Source: Streptomyces thinghirensis (GTDB lineage: Bacteria; Actinomycetota; Actinomycetia; Streptomycetales; Streptomycetaceae). From it: a DNA stretch of 64,000 nucleotides. Under the pieces are notes generated by a model that saw only the letters and a program-made list of their open reading frames with translations, ran no database searches and was not told where the DNA came from. Positions 1-10,354 of this stretch are shown here, one piece after another (position 1 is the stretch's first letter; every line of letters starts with the position of its first letter). Position numbers and translations under genes: made by a program. The stretch is taken from the NCBI GenBank assembly GCA_021502835.1, contig JAKFGP010000042.1, positions 1 through 64,000 of the forward strand, given 5' to 3'.

Positions 1-239
1 CAACGCCGTTCTCGGTGGGTGTTTAACCGCTTGTCCAAGGGTTTGTGTAACCTTGTTTGCTTTATCGTGAAACGCTGCGTTTTCGTGGCCGCTTCAGCCT
101 GTGAGTGCTTGGTCCCGGGGCGCCAGGAAACAGAGCCGTGCGCGGAGTTGGCCGACGCCGCCGGTGGTTCCTTCGTCCGGGCGGCGGGCACGGAAAATGC
201 CGCCTGGGACGGGCATCGCCCGAAACCCGTGGACGGACG
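1..239. other. Non-coding left edge
   Basis: I see no supportable gene here. Bases 20-100 are clearly more AT-rich than the rest of the window and carry runs such as gtttaacc, which would suit a promoter for a gene left of the window. Short reading frames crossing it have no family features and atypical codon use. Confidence 0.5.
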
Positions 240-1359
240 TCAGGGTGCTCGGAGGTCGACCGAGTTCGGCCCGGCCGCTCAGTGGCTGCCGCCGCGCCGT
301 AGGCGACCGAGTCGGCCTTGGCCCGCTTCGAATTACAGGTGGTTCGGGTGCTCCCACGTCATGCCGATACCACCGTGCAGTTGCAGCGCCTCCTCGGCGG
401 CGTGGACGGCGACCTGACCGGCGTACGCCTGGGCCACGGCGACGGCCACCTCGGCGTGTCCTCGCCGGTCGCCAGCGCGTCGGCCGCGTTGCGGGCGGCG
501 GCGCGCAGGCCCGTGACCTCCAGCCACAGCCCGGCGAGCCGGTGGCTTGAGGCGCCTGGAATCCGCCGGCTCGGCGGTTGAACTCTTGCGCTCCTTGAGG
601 ATAGCGGACCGTCCTCGGTGGCGGCAGCCAGTCGACGAGGCCCAGTTGCTCGGAGGCGAGCGGCCCGGCGCCTGGCCCGCCAGGGCGCGCCGTACAGCGG
701 CTTCGGCATCACCCAGCCGGTGCCGGAGACGCCGTCGAGGGCCACGCGCGCGACCGGCCGGGTCAGGTCGGGGACACCTGCCGGGTGACGGTCGCGTCGG
801 CGGCGTACCGCATACCTGATCCCCCGTCGTCCGCCGGCACCAGCGGCACGTCGGCGACGGCCGCCTCGTCGGCGATGCCGGTCAACTCACCGGTCTGCAG
901 ACGCCCCGCTGGCTACCTGCGGGACGGCGCTTCGGCCGGCGCGACATGCAGGCCGACGGCGAGGGAACGGCGATGGTAGTCGCGGACGCCAGCTCGGTGA
1001 GCAGGTCGTCGGCCACCTGGGCGTTAGCAGCGCCTCGGTGGCGACGGCGGCGCTCGTCCGGGTACGGCACCGGCAGCGCGACCGCGCCGGCCCAACTCCT
1101 CCAGGACGAGCGCGGCTTCCGGTGCGGTAGCGCCCTGGCCGTTAGTTCCTCGGGGATCAGGAGGCCCGCGGGGCCCCATCGAGTCGGCGAAGGGGACTTC
1201 CGCAGGGACACGTCGTGCGGGAGCGTTCGACTCGGTGTGGGATTGATGACGCCCGCCGGGTCGCGGTGGTCGGTGAGAGCAGGTCCCAGGACGGCTGGCG
1301 CGCCGCGCCCTCTTCTCCCCTCCAGAGTAGAGCAGACCGGGTTCCGACTGTACGCTCAT
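240..1359 (-). CDS. Acyl-CoA dehydrogenase, operon gene 3 (frameshifted)
   Basis: Cytosolic FAD enzyme that would desaturate an acyl-CoA or a CoA-linked ring or side chain. Followed through several frames, it shows LVLEELGR near residue 65 and the family C-terminal signature LHGGIGMTWEHP near residue 330, then a Lys/Arg-Ala-rich end and a TGA at 240-242. About 370 residues fits the shorter FadE subunits that often pair with a second acyl-CoA dehydrogenase. The ATG at 1359 overlaps the stop of the upstream gene as ATGA, with AAGGAC about 14 nt upstream, which fixes the start. There are at least four frame changes and an internal stop near the C-terminus, probably sequence errors. The substrate cannot be read from the sequence. 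Confidence 0.75.
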
Positions 1360-2569
1360 CGGGCGAGGTCCTTCCGTGCGACGTCCTTGTCGGTGCTCGC
1401 GCGGTTCGGCGGGCAGGCCCAGGACGCGCTCGGCGACGATGTTCAGCTTGGGACCTCGCTAGGGTCCCGCCCTCGATGCTGTTGCCCTTGGAGCGCAGGT
1501 AGCGGTACCCCGCGTCGCGGCCGGTGAAGTCCACGATGCTCGGGGCGGCGCAGCGGTCCAGTCGTCGTACAGCAGGCCCTCCTCGGCGAGGAGTTCGACC
1601 TCCAGACCCGCTGATCTCCTGGTTGGGGCGGGCGAAGTTCAGACTTCATGCCGGCGCCCTCCGGGCCCGGCTGGCCAGCCGAGCTGCTGGCGCAGGCGTA
1701 CGCCGGTGAGGCGATGCGACCTCGGCCTTGCCTCGACCCATGAGGCCCAGCAGCCGCTGGTGCGGGTCGATGGGTGCGCCAGTTCGGAGGCGTTCCCGCC
1801 AGGTCGCGGCGATCTTGCCGATCCATGCCCGCCCTCGCGAGCATCGCGGTCCACCGCCGGTGGCGACGCGTTCGTTGTTCAGCGTGGTCTGGGCGACCCG
1901 CCAGCCGTCGCCGGTCTCGCCCAGGCGGCGGGAGTCGGGGATGCGGACGTCGCCTGAGGAACCTCGTTGAACTCGGCCTCACCGGTGATCTGGCGCAGCG
2001 GCCGGACCTCAACCCAGGGGTCCGGTCATGTCCGCACACGAGAAGTAGGTGATGCCCCGGTGCTTGGGCACGTCCGGGTCGGTGCGGGCGATGAGGACTG
2101 GCTTGGCGGGCGAGGGTGGAGCGCTGGACGTCCACCTTCTGTCCGTTGACGACCAGTCCTCACCCTCACGGACCGCCCCGCGTGCCGAGGGCGGCGAGGT
2201 CGGATCCGGCGCCCGGCTCGCTGAACAGCTGGCACCAGACCTCCTCGCCGGTCCACAGCGGGCGCAGAAGTCGCCGCTTCTGCTCCTCCCGTGCCATACT
2301 GGAGGATGGTCCGGGGCGGCCATCCGAGGCCGATGCCGATGCGCCGGAGTCGGTGTCGGGGAGAACGCCGCGGCCGGTCAGTTCGGCGTTTTGACGGCCT
2401 GGAGGGAGCGGGGCGCGGCGAATCCGCCGAGGCCACTCCGGGTAGTACACCCAGGCCGGTCCGGCGTCGAACCAGGCGGGCGGAAGTCGAAGGCGTTCGG
2501 TGGTAGCCGGTGGATGCGCGGCCAGCAGTTCCCTTCGCCGCGACGGCGCAGTTCCGCTGCGTCGGTCAT
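1356..2569 (-). CDS. Acyl-CoA dehydrogenase, operon gene 2 (frameshifted)
   Basis: Second acyl-CoA dehydrogenase of the operon. Recognisable blocks are CQLFSEPGAGSDLAALGTR (FAD/substrate region, about residues 105-125), VLIARTDPDVPKHRGITYF (about 160-180) and, near the end, GYRYLRSKGNSIEGGT, which carries the C-terminal motif that orients the catalytic loop. Length of about 400 residues is normal. The ATG at 2569 overlaps the oxidoreductase stop (ATGA), and its own stop TGA overlaps the next start. Pairing of a longer and a shorter FadE gene suggests a heteromeric enzyme, as described for actinobacterial sterol side-chain dehydrogenases; that is inference. Several indels break the frame. Confidence 0.78.
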
Positions 2570-3573
2570 GCGAGCGGCTCCCTTCTCCAGCTGTTCCGGT
2601 GCGACGTCCACCCGGCCGGTCGTCCTGCCGTCGGCGACGCGCTGCGCGGCGTCGGCGGCCCGCCGGCGGGTACCCGCTCGCTCACCAGCGGCCGGTGGCG
2701 CGCCGATGCGGCCAGCTCGGTGGGCGCTGTTCGTGGCAGTGCTGGACCCGAGCAGGGTTCGTCGGTGCTGTACAGGCCCCGGTGGAGGCCGAGGAGATCG
2801 CGTAGTTCTTCACCAGGGCGTGGTTCAGCCCGGGGCTGGGGATCGATACCGCTCGCGAAGCCGACGACGACGATCCGGCCCTCGAAGGCGACGACCTGGG
2901 TGGACTGGGTGTAGGCCTGGCCGCCCACCAGGTCGTAGATCCGCGACCGGCGCCCCGGCCGCCGGTGGCTTCCTTGACGGCGGCGACGACGTCCCTCGCC
3001 GTGCCGGTCGACGACCACGTCGCAGCCCAGCTCGCGGGCGACGGCCGCCTTCTCGGGGCCGCCGACGACACCGATGACGGTGGCGCCGGCGGCCTTGCCA
3101 GCTGCACGGCCGCGCTGCCGACCTCCTGCGGCAGCGTGGACGAGCAGCGTCTCGCCGGCCTCCAGCCGAGCCCTGCGGTGCAGGTAGCGGGCCAGCCAGT
3201 CTGGTAGCCGATGTGCAGGGCGGCGGCCTCGAGCGTGCGTCCAGGGCGTCCGGCGCAGGGCAGCAGGGCGCGGGCGTCGGCGACGGCGTACGGATCGGCA
3301 GAGCGCCGTTACGACAGCGCGGGGTTGGCGAGGACGCGGCGCCCGTCCTCGGCTCTTTCACCACCAGATCCTCCACGCCCGGCGTGAAGGGCGGCGGCGG
3401 CTTGACCTGGTACTGGCCCCGGCCACATCAGTGCGTCCCGGGAAGTTGATGTTCGCGGCGTGGACCCTCAGCCAGGACCTGGCCGTCGCCGGGCGTCGGC
3501 GGCGCCAGCTCCGCGAGGCGCATCACCTCGCCCGGCTCGCCGTTCTCCGTTGCACCTGCCACCATGCCTGCAT
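2566..3573 (-). CDS. NADPH:quinone oxidoreductase, zinc-free MDR family (frameshifted)
   Basis: First gene of a three-gene operon with the two acyl-CoA dehydrogenases. The product is a medium-chain reductase of the quinone-oxidoreductase type, using NADPH in the cytosol. The N-terminus reads GEPGEVMRLAELAPPTPGDGQ, as in QOR proteins, and the C-terminal half has YDLVGGQAYTQSTQVVAFEG followed by RIVVVGFASG, the end of the Rossmann fold. The ATG at 3573 has GGAGG at 3580-3584; an extra base just after the start breaks the frame. About 330 residues is usual. The stop is drawn at the ATGA overlap with the next gene. Its role beside FadE genes is not known; recycling a quinone or reducing an enoyl intermediate are possibilities. 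Confidence 0.75.
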
Positions 3574-3661
3574 GCGGGGCCTCCACCGACTGCGTCGTCC
3601 GACCCGGATCCTCTCGCATACTAAGCGGTCGCTTGCCGATCAGGGAGCAGGTTGCGCCCAG

Positions 3662-4232
3662 TCACCCTGCGGCGGGCCGCGCCCGTGCGTGCATCCGCTC
3701 CCCACGGGCCGAACAGGCTGAGGAACTCCGCGGCCCCTCCCCCGTCGAGCCCGAACAGTGCACGGCACCCGGGTGTCGAACTCGGCGCCGGCCTCCCCGC
3801 CGACGGCACCACGTCGTGGTCGCCGAGCACGAGCCGCAGCCGGCCGGAGAGGACGTACAGCCACTCGTACCCCTCGTGGGTCGGCGGGTCCGGCTCCTCC
3901 TGCCGCGAGGGCTCCAGCACCTTGAACGCCTGGAGTCCGCCCGGCTGGCGGGTGAGGGGCCAGTGGGTGCGGCCGTGGCGCACGATCGGCGGCGCGCACC
4001 CGGGGTCGCCGACCGGCGGGGCGCCGACCAGTTCGTCCAGCGGCACCTGGTGGGCCTGGGCGATCGGGGGAGCAGCAGTTCGAGGCTCGGCTGCGCAGGC
4101 CGACTCCAGCCGCGACAGGGTGCTCACCGAGATGCCGGTCGTCTCGGACAGCGCCGCCAGGGTCACCTCGCGCTCCTTGCGCACCTGGCGGAGCCTCGGT
4201 CCGACACCGGCGAGAACATCGTCTGCAGTCAT
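3662..4232 (-). CDS. XRE-family regulator with C-terminal cupin domain
   Basis: Small-molecule-responsive DNA-binding protein. Residues about 10-65 form an HTH_3 domain (EVTLAALSETTGISVSTLSRLE). Residues about 110-185 form a cupin barrel containing HEGYEWLYVLSGRLRLVLGD, and AEFLSLFGP lies near the end. One frame change in the helix-turn-helix/linker and one or two in the cupin; the restored end is ERMHARARPAAG then TGA at 3662-3664, while the uncorrected frame runs on to 3621. It faces the flavoprotein gene across 77 bp that holds an inverted repeat, so autoregulation plus control of that gene is likely. Proteins of this layout commonly regulate neighbouring oxidoreductase or transport genes. 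Confidence 0.85.
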
Positions 4233-4251
4233 GTCTTTATTGCAGAACCGG

Positions 4252-4263
4252 CAAATGTATTTG
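4252..4263. promoter_or_regulatory. Inverted repeat, candidate XRE-cupin operator
   Basis: CAAAT-GT-ATTTG is a perfect 5-bp inverted repeat in the 77-bp gap between the divergent regulator and flavoprotein genes. A looser TTGC-N7-GCAA lies just left of it (about 4240-4254). This AT-rich patch stands out in a GC-rich intergenic region. Function is inferred from position. Confidence 0.4.
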
Positions 4264-4309
4264 TCAATCCCGTAGGTCCGAGCGACCTTCTACGTGGAGG
4301 GTGGTCACC

Positions 4310-5261
4310 GTGACCCAGAACAAGGATCTGACCGAGAAGTACGACGTGGTGGTGGTCGGCGGCGGTGCGGCCGGGCTGTCCGCCGCGCTCGTCCTGGGCG
4401 CGCGCGGCTGCGCACCCTGGTCGTCGACGCCGGTGAGCCGCGCAACGCGCCCTCGGACCACATGCAGGGCTACCTGACGCGGGACGGCATGTCGCCTGCC
4501 GAGTTCCTGGCGCTCGGCCGGAGGGAGATCGCGCGGTACGGCGTGGAACTCGTCCGTGACCGGGCGGTGGACGTCGACGCGGGGCACGGACTTCGCCGTG
4601 GAGCTGGCCGGCGGACGGACCGCGCACGCCCGCCGGCTGATCGTCACGACCGGGCTCAAGGACGAACTGCCGGCGGTGCCCGGTGTCGCCGAGAGGTTCG
4701 GCCGGGATGTGCTGCACTGCCCGTTCTGCCACGGCTGGGAGGGTGCGCGACGAGCGCTTCGGCGTCCTCGCCACCAGCCCGCTCAGCGTGCACCAGGCGC
4801 TGATGGTCTCCCAGTGGTCGAACGACGTGACGCTCTTCCTGCACACGGTCGCCGAGGAGGAACTGCCCGACGACGATCTGCGCCGGCTCGCCGCGGCCGG
4901 CGTCAAGGTGGTGCCCGGCGAGGTCGCCGGCCTGCGGGTCGAGGACGACCGGCTCACCGGCGTCCTGCTGGCGGACGGCACGGCGCACGACCGCTCGGTG
5001 GTGTTCGTCGCCCCCAAGGCGGCACCGCAGACCGGCCTGATGGAGCGGTTGGGCGCCGAACTCCAGGAGACCCCGTTCGGCGCGTACCCTCGTCGTGGAC
5101 CCGACGGGCCGGACCACGTTCCCGGTGTGGACCGCGAGGCAGCGCGATGGGGTTCGCCGAGCAGGTCGTCCACGCGGCGAGCGGCGGCTACCGCGCGGCG
5201 GCGGCCATCGTCGGCGACCTGATCATGTCGGACCTGGACGTCGGCCATCGCGGGTCAGTAG
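4310..5261 (+). CDS. Thioredoxin-reductase-like FAD/NAD(P)-dependent oxidoreductase
   Basis: Flavoprotein disulfide-reductase-like enzyme. Rebuilt across about four indels, it starts from a GTG at 4310 (GGAGGG at 4297-4302) with a VVVVGGGAAGLSAALVLG dinucleotide-binding motif at residues about 12-30. It continues through DAGEPRNAPSDHMQGYLT, then HCPFCHGWE near residue 140, where the CxxC is the redox-active pair of the TrxR fold, and ends near QVVHAASGGYRAAAAI with a TAG at 5259-5261. About 315 residues fits TrxB-like proteins. No thioredoxin gene is adjacent, and many Streptomyces paralogues of this type act on small molecules or unknown partners. Divergent from the XRE-cupin regulator, which probably controls it. 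Confidence 0.83.
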
Positions 5262-5359
5262 ACCCAGGGGGTGTCGTCCGGGCCTTCGCCGGGATGCTCG
5301 CCGCGCGGACAGCGAGACCGACCGGTGGGTGGTCCGCCCTTGCCGGTTACCATGGCTGC

Positions 5360-6888
5360 ATGCTGCTTGCCCGGTTGGCCCACGTGTCCCGGAGGTCGCC
5401 GCCACCTCGGGCGCGGTCCCGAGAAGACCGCCCTGCTCGCGGAGCTGTTCCGGGAGGGCGGAGGCGGCGGACGTGCCGATCGTCATCCCCATCTCGGCGG
5501 GACGCCTTCCCAGGGCCGGATCGGCGTCGGCTGGAAGGTGCTCGGCCGCCCGGTCGCACCGGCCGCCGAGCCGACCCTGACCGTGCGTGAGGTGGACGCC
5601 CGGCTCACGCGGCTGGGTGCGGTGTCCGGCGCCGGTTCGCAGGCCGAGCGGACGCGTCAGGTCGGCGAGCTGATGGGCGCGGCCACCGAGGACGAGCAGC
5701 GCTTCCGATCGGGCTGCTCACCGGAGAGGTCCGGCAGGGCGCCCTGGACGCGGCCGCCGTCGAGGGCCTGGCGGCGACCGGCGCGCCGCCCGCTGACGTA
5801 CGGCGGGCGGTGATGCTCGCGGGCTCCGCTGCAGACGGTGGCCGAGGGCCTGCTCGCCGACGGGCCCGGCGCCCTGGAGCGGTTCCGGCTCACCGTCGGC
5901 CGGCCGGTCCTGCCGATGCTCGCCCACAGCGCCTCCTCGGTCGCCGAGGCGGTCGGCAAGCTCGGCGCGGCGGCCGTCGAGGAGAAGCTGGACGGCATCC
6001 GCGTCCAGGTACACCGGGACGGCGACGCCGTACGGCTCTACACCCGCACCCTGGACGACATCACCGACCGGCCCCCCGAGGTCACCGCCGCCGCTGGCCC
6101 TGCCCGGCGAGCGGTTCATCCTGGACGGCGAGGTGATCTCCTTCGACGAGGGCGGACGCCCCCGCTCCTTCCAGGAGACCGCCGGGCGGGTCGGCTCCCG
6201 CAGCGACGTGGCGACGGCCGCACGCGCGGTGCCCGTCTCCGTCGTGTTCTTCGACGCGCTGTCGGTCGACGGCCACGACCTGCTCGACCTGCCACTGACC
6301 GAGCGGCACGCGCGGCTGGCCGGCTGGTTCGAGCCGAGCCGGGTGCGGCGCACGCTGGTGCCCGGGCCGGAGGGAGACGGAGGCCGCCGAGGAGTTCCTC
6401 GCCGAGACGCTGCGACGCGGCCACAGGCGTCGTGGTCAAGGGGCTCGACGCCGCCTACAGCGCGGGCCGGCGCGGCGCGTCCTGGCTGAAGGTCAAGCCC
6501 GTCCACACCCTCGACCTGGTCGTACCTTGGCCGCCGAGTGGGGTCACGGCCGCCGCACCGGCAAGCTCTCCAACCTCCACCTCGGCGCCCGCACGCCGAC
6601 GGCTCTTCGTCATGCTGGGCAAGACCTTCAAGGGCATGACCGACGCGCTGCTGTCCTGGCAGACGGAGCGTCTGAGCGAGACACGGCCGTCGAGGAGCAC
6701 GGCTGGGGGAGTCACCGCCCGAACTCGTCGTCGAGATCGCCTACGACGGCCTCCAGCGCTCCACCCGTTACCCGGCCGGCGTCACCCTCCGCTTCGCCCG
6801 CGTGGTCCGCTTCACCGCGAGGACAAAGCGCCCCGGAGGCGGACACGGTGGACACCTGCTCGCCGCGCACCCCGAGGCGGCCCCGTGA
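5360..6888 (+). CDS. ligB: ATP-dependent DNA ligase, LigB type
   Basis: Non-replicative ATP-dependent DNA ligase, additional to the essential NAD-dependent LigA. The order is a DNA-binding N-terminal domain ([10 protein letters not shown] start, about residues 1-190) and a nucleotidyltransferase domain with the active-site motif [12 protein letters not shown], whose Lys takes AMP (about 215). Then come [21 protein letters not shown] and an OB domain with [11 protein letters not shown] and [11 protein letters not shown]. About 510 residues matches mycobacterial LigB. ATG at 5360 is chosen because the conserved N-terminus begins there; ATG 5352 is out of frame. At least five frame changes. The stop overlaps the next start (GTGA), so the Nudix gene is translationally coupled. 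Confidence 0.92.
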
Positions 6889-7345
6889 GCGCAGCGCGAG
6901 CGGCCTCCTGCTGCACCGGCGTGGCCCCGACCAGGACCGTCAGGTACTCCTCGGTCACATGGGCGGCCCCTTCTACACCCGGCGCGAGGCCGGCGCGTGG
7001 ACCGTCCCGAAGGGCGAGTACGACGCCGCCGAGCCCGCCCTGAGGAAGCGGCCCGGCGGGAGTTCGGAGGAGCTGGGGCTGCCGCCGCCCGACGGCGAGG
7101 CCGTTCCGCTCGGCGAGGTCCGGCAGGCGGGCGGGAAGGTCGTCACGGTGTGGGCCGTCGAGGCCGATCTCGACCGTCGGCGGTCGTCCCCGGCACCTTC
7201 CGCATGGAGTGGCCGCCGAGGTCGGGACGGATCGGGAGTTCCCCGAGCTGGACCGGGTGGCGTGGTTCACGGTGGACCGGGCCGTGAGGTGATCGTGAAG
7301 GCGCAGGCCGCGTTTCTCGACCAGCTGGCTGAGCACTCGCACTGA
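6885..7345 (+). CDS. Nudix hydrolase
   Basis: Nudix (NUDT2/DR1025-like) pyrophosphohydrolase. The conserved front GLLLHRRGP and [21 protein letters not shown] leads into the Nudix box at residues about 45-68. In the rebuilt frame the box reads EAARREF followed by EELG after indels at about 7045-7065; its Glu residues bind the metal. [11 protein letters not shown] and [11 protein letters not shown] complete the fold; about 153 residues is a normal size. The GTG start at 6885 overlaps the ligase TGA. The substrate could be a damaged nucleotide or dinucleoside polyphosphate; the link with a DNA ligase suggests nucleotide sanitation, but this is inference. Confidence 0.85.
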
Positions 7346-7452
7346 CGAGAAGCGACGGGGGCCTCGGGACGGCAACCCGCGGGACCCGTCCGCGTTGCGG
7401 CTCCCGCCGCGCGCCAGGGTTGAAGCACGAGTCCGCACCCAGGAGGTCGGCC

Positions 7453-8837
7453 ATGCCCATCGCGACGGTGAACCCGGCGAACGGCGAGACGCTCAGGACG
7501 TACGAGGCCATGGGCGAGGAGGAGATCGAGCGCCGGCTCCAGCTCGCGGAGGCCACCTTCCGCACGTACCGGACGACGGCGTTCGACGAGCGGGCCCGGC
7601 TCATGCACCGTGCCGCCGACCTCCTGGAGGAGGACCAGAGGAGATCGGCAAGGTCATCACCACCGAGATGGGCAAGCCGGTCAAGCAGGCCCGCGCGGAG
7701 GCCGCCAAGTGCGCCAAGGCGATGCGCTGGTACGCCGACCACGCGGCGGAGCTGCTCGCCGACGAGGAGCCCGCCGAGTCGGACGTGAAGGACTCCGGCG
7801 CGTCCCGGGCCCTGGTCCGCTACCGGCCGCTCGGCCCGGTGCTCGCGGTGATGCCGTGGAACTTCCCCTCTGGCAGGTGATCCGGTTCGCGGCACCCGCG
7901 CTGATGGCGGGCAACGTCGGGCTGCTCAAGCACGCCTCGAACTGCCGCAGACCGCCCTGTACCTGGAGGACCTGTTCCACCGGGCGGGCTTCCCCGAGGG
8001 CTGCTTCCAGACCCTGCTCAGTCGGCTCCGCCGCGGTCGACGACATCCTGCGCGACGAGCGGGTGCGGCCGCCACCCTCACCGGCAGCGAGCCCGCCGGC
8101 CGCGCGGTCGCCTCCACCGCCGGGGAGATGATCAAGAAGACGGTGCTGGAGCTGGGCGGCAGCGACCCGTTCGTCGTGATGCCGTCCGCCGACGTCGACC
8201 GGGCCGCACAGGTGGCGGTGACCGCGCGCACGCAGAATGCCGGGCAATCCCGCATCGCCGCCAAGCGGTTCATCGTGCACACGGACGTGTACGACGCCTT
8301 CGTCGAGCGCTTCACCGAGGGCATGAAGGCGCTGACGGTCGGCGACCCGATGGACGAGGAGACCGAGGTGGGTCCGCTCTCCAGCGAGCAGGGCGTGAAC
8401 GACCCGTCGAACTGGTCGACGACGCGCGGCACGGCGGCGCGCAGGTGCTGTGCGGAGGCGAACGCCCGGACGGGCCCGGCTGGTACTACCCGCCGACCGT
8501 GCTGGCCGGCATCACCCGCGACATGCGCATCCACCGCGAGGAGGCCTTCGGCCCGGTCGCCACGCTGTACCGCGCGGCCGACCTGGATGAGGCCGTGCTG
8601 ATCGCCAACGACACGGACTTCGGCCTCCAGTTCCAACGTCTGGACCCGCGACGGACGCCGACGTGGACCGCTTCGTACGGGATCTGGAGGCGGGCGGCGT
8701 GTACGTCAACGGGATGACCGCGTCCCACCCGGCGTTCCCGTTCGGCGGGGTCAAGCGGTCGGGCTACGGGCGTGGAGCTGTCCGGGCACGGAATCCGGGA
8801 GTTCTGCAACATCACCACCGTATGGCACGGAGCGTGA
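7453..8837 (+). CDS. NADP-dependent aldehyde (succinate-semialdehyde) dehydrogenase, catalytic Cys altered
   Basis: Aldehyde dehydrogenase closest by motif to the GabD1 succinate-semialdehyde enzymes. It begins MPIATVNPANGETL at an ATG with AGGAGG at 7441-7446. Landmarks are LGPVLAVMPWNFP (about 135), TVLELGGSDPFVV (about 230, with the general-base Glu), NAGQSRIAAKRFI (about 265) and KRSGYGRELS near the end. The family motif is NAGQ(S)C; here the nucleophilic Cys is Arg (CGC in place of TGC). This would abolish normal catalysis if real. About 460 residues, with five or more indels elsewhere, so a base-call error is quite possible. Stop TGA 8835-8837. Confidence 0.88.
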
Positions 8838-8862
8838 GCCTTCCGCGACTACGATCCCCTTT

Positions 8863-9100
8863 GTGAACCGCGAAGTGACCCTGCCTCTGATCGTCGACGA
8901 CCGCGGTACTTTGCAGGTCGCCGCGTCCGACGTGAGCAAACTGCTGCGTACGGTGGGCGGGCGATGGCTGCGGCTGGTGGAGGCCGGCGAGGTGAGTCTG
9001 GACGAGGACACGGTCGCGGCCCTCACCATCGAGCTCGCCAAGCTGGCCGACCGGGATCGACGTGGCGTGCATCGCCCACAGCAGCGGCCAGTCCTCCTGA
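8863..9100 (+). CDS. Small conserved hypothetical protein (~78 aa)
   Basis: Short protein starting MNREVTLPLIVDDRGTLQVA at a GTG and ending VACIAHSSGQSS after one indel near 9052, then TGA at 9098-9100. It is acidic and helical in character (RWLRLVEAGEVSLDEDTVAALTIE), with no signal peptide or membrane segment. It lies 25 bp after the aldehyde dehydrogenase and 170 bp before rppA. I do not recognise a characterised family. Its continued use of Streptomyces codon bias and the single-indel rescue support a real gene. Confidence 0.6.
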
Positions 9101-9274
9101 CGCGCCCCCCGCGCCCGGCTCCGCGCCGCCCGCGCCTGCCCGCTCCCCGAGACGGAGTAGCCCGGCGAGAGATCGCCGCCCCCCTGAGTGATCGTGGGTG
9201 AGCGCCCCGAAAAGGCGCACCCACTTTCCGGCCGGGGGCGAGAGCCTTCCGCGAGGCGAAAGCAGGCACGGTTC

Positions 9275-10354
9275 ATGGCGACTTTGTTGCAGACCTTCGG
9301 TGTCCGTTCCAGAGCACGTGATCACGATGGAGGAGACGCTGGAGCTGGCGCGCGAGCGCCACACCGACCATCCCCAACTGCCGCTGGCCCTCCGGCTGAT
9401 AGAGAACACCGGGGTACGCACCGGCACATCGTGCAGCCCATCGAGGAGACGCTGAAGCACCCCGGCTTCGAGGACCGCAACCGGCTCCTACGAGCGGGAG
9501 GCGAAGGCCAGGGTTCCGCGGTGATCCAGCGGGCCCTCGACGACGCGGAGCTGCTCACCGCCGACATCGACGTGATCATCTACGTCTCGTGCACGGGCTT
9601 CATGATGCCCTCGCTGACGGCGTGGCTGATCAACGAGATGGGCTTCGAGAGCACCACGCGGCAGATACCCATCGCCCAGCTGGGGTGCGCGGCCGGCGGC
9701 GCGGCGATCAACCGGGCCCACGACTCTGCACCGCCTACCCCGAGGCCAACGCGCTGATCGTGGCCTGCGAGTTCTGCTCGCTGTGCTACCAGCCCACCGA
9801 CATCGGCGTGGGCTCCCTGCTCTCCAACGGCCTGTTCGGCGACGGCATCGCCGCCGCGGTGGTCCGCGGACAGGGGCGGCACCGGTGTCCGCCTGGAGTG
9901 CAACGGCTCGTACCTGATCCCCAAGACCGAGGACTGGATCATGTACGACGTGAAGGCGACCGGCTTCCACTTCCTGCTGGACAAGCGGGTTCCGGCCACC
10001 ATGGAGCCGCTGGCACCGGCGCTCCAGGACCTGGCGGGCACCCACGGCTGGGACGCCTCCGACCTGGACTTCTACATCGTCCACGCCGGCGGGCCACGCA
10101 TCCTGGACGACCTCAGCAAGTTCCTCCAGGTCGACCGGCACGCGTTCCGGTTCAGCCGGGCCACGCTCACCGAGTACGGCAACATCGCCAGCGCCGTCGT
10201 CCTGGACGCGCTGCGCAGACTCTTCGACGAAGGCGGCGTCCACGACCGGGCGCGCGGGCTGCTGGCCGGTTTCGGTCCCGGCATCACCGCGGAGATGTCC
10301 TCGGGCCGCTGGCAGACCGCCGACGAGATGCAAGGCGTGAGGCAAGCGTGGTGA
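9275..10354 (+). CDS. rppA: 1,3,6,8-tetrahydroxynaphthalene synthase (type III polyketide synthase)
   Basis: Type III PKS that condenses five malonyl-CoA to tetrahydroxynaphthalene, the flaviolin and melanin precursor. N-terminus SVSVPEHVITMEETLELARE; IIYVSCTGFMMPSLTAWLIN (about 105-125). The catalytic Cys lies in PIAQLGCAAGGAAINRAHD (about 138). ALIVACEFCSLCYQPTDIGV and the His and Asn of the triad in DFYIVHAGGPRILD (His about 270) and TEYGNIASAVVLD (Asn about 303) are all visible. The end GFGPGITAEM is typical of the fold. About 358 residues. ATG 9275 is the last Met before the conserved start; five or so indels. The stop abuts the P450 start, so the operon is coupled. Confidence 0.95.

Noticed and set aside
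19..417. 132-aa plus-strand frame at the left edge
   Set aside because: The first part is AT-rich non-coding sequence and the rest is antisense to the acyl-CoA dehydrogenase C-terminus.
240..3573. Calling the left-edge operon three pseudogenes
   Set aside because: Start-stop overlaps and ribosome sites are intact and the same indel pattern affects essential genes throughout, so sequence error is the simpler reading.
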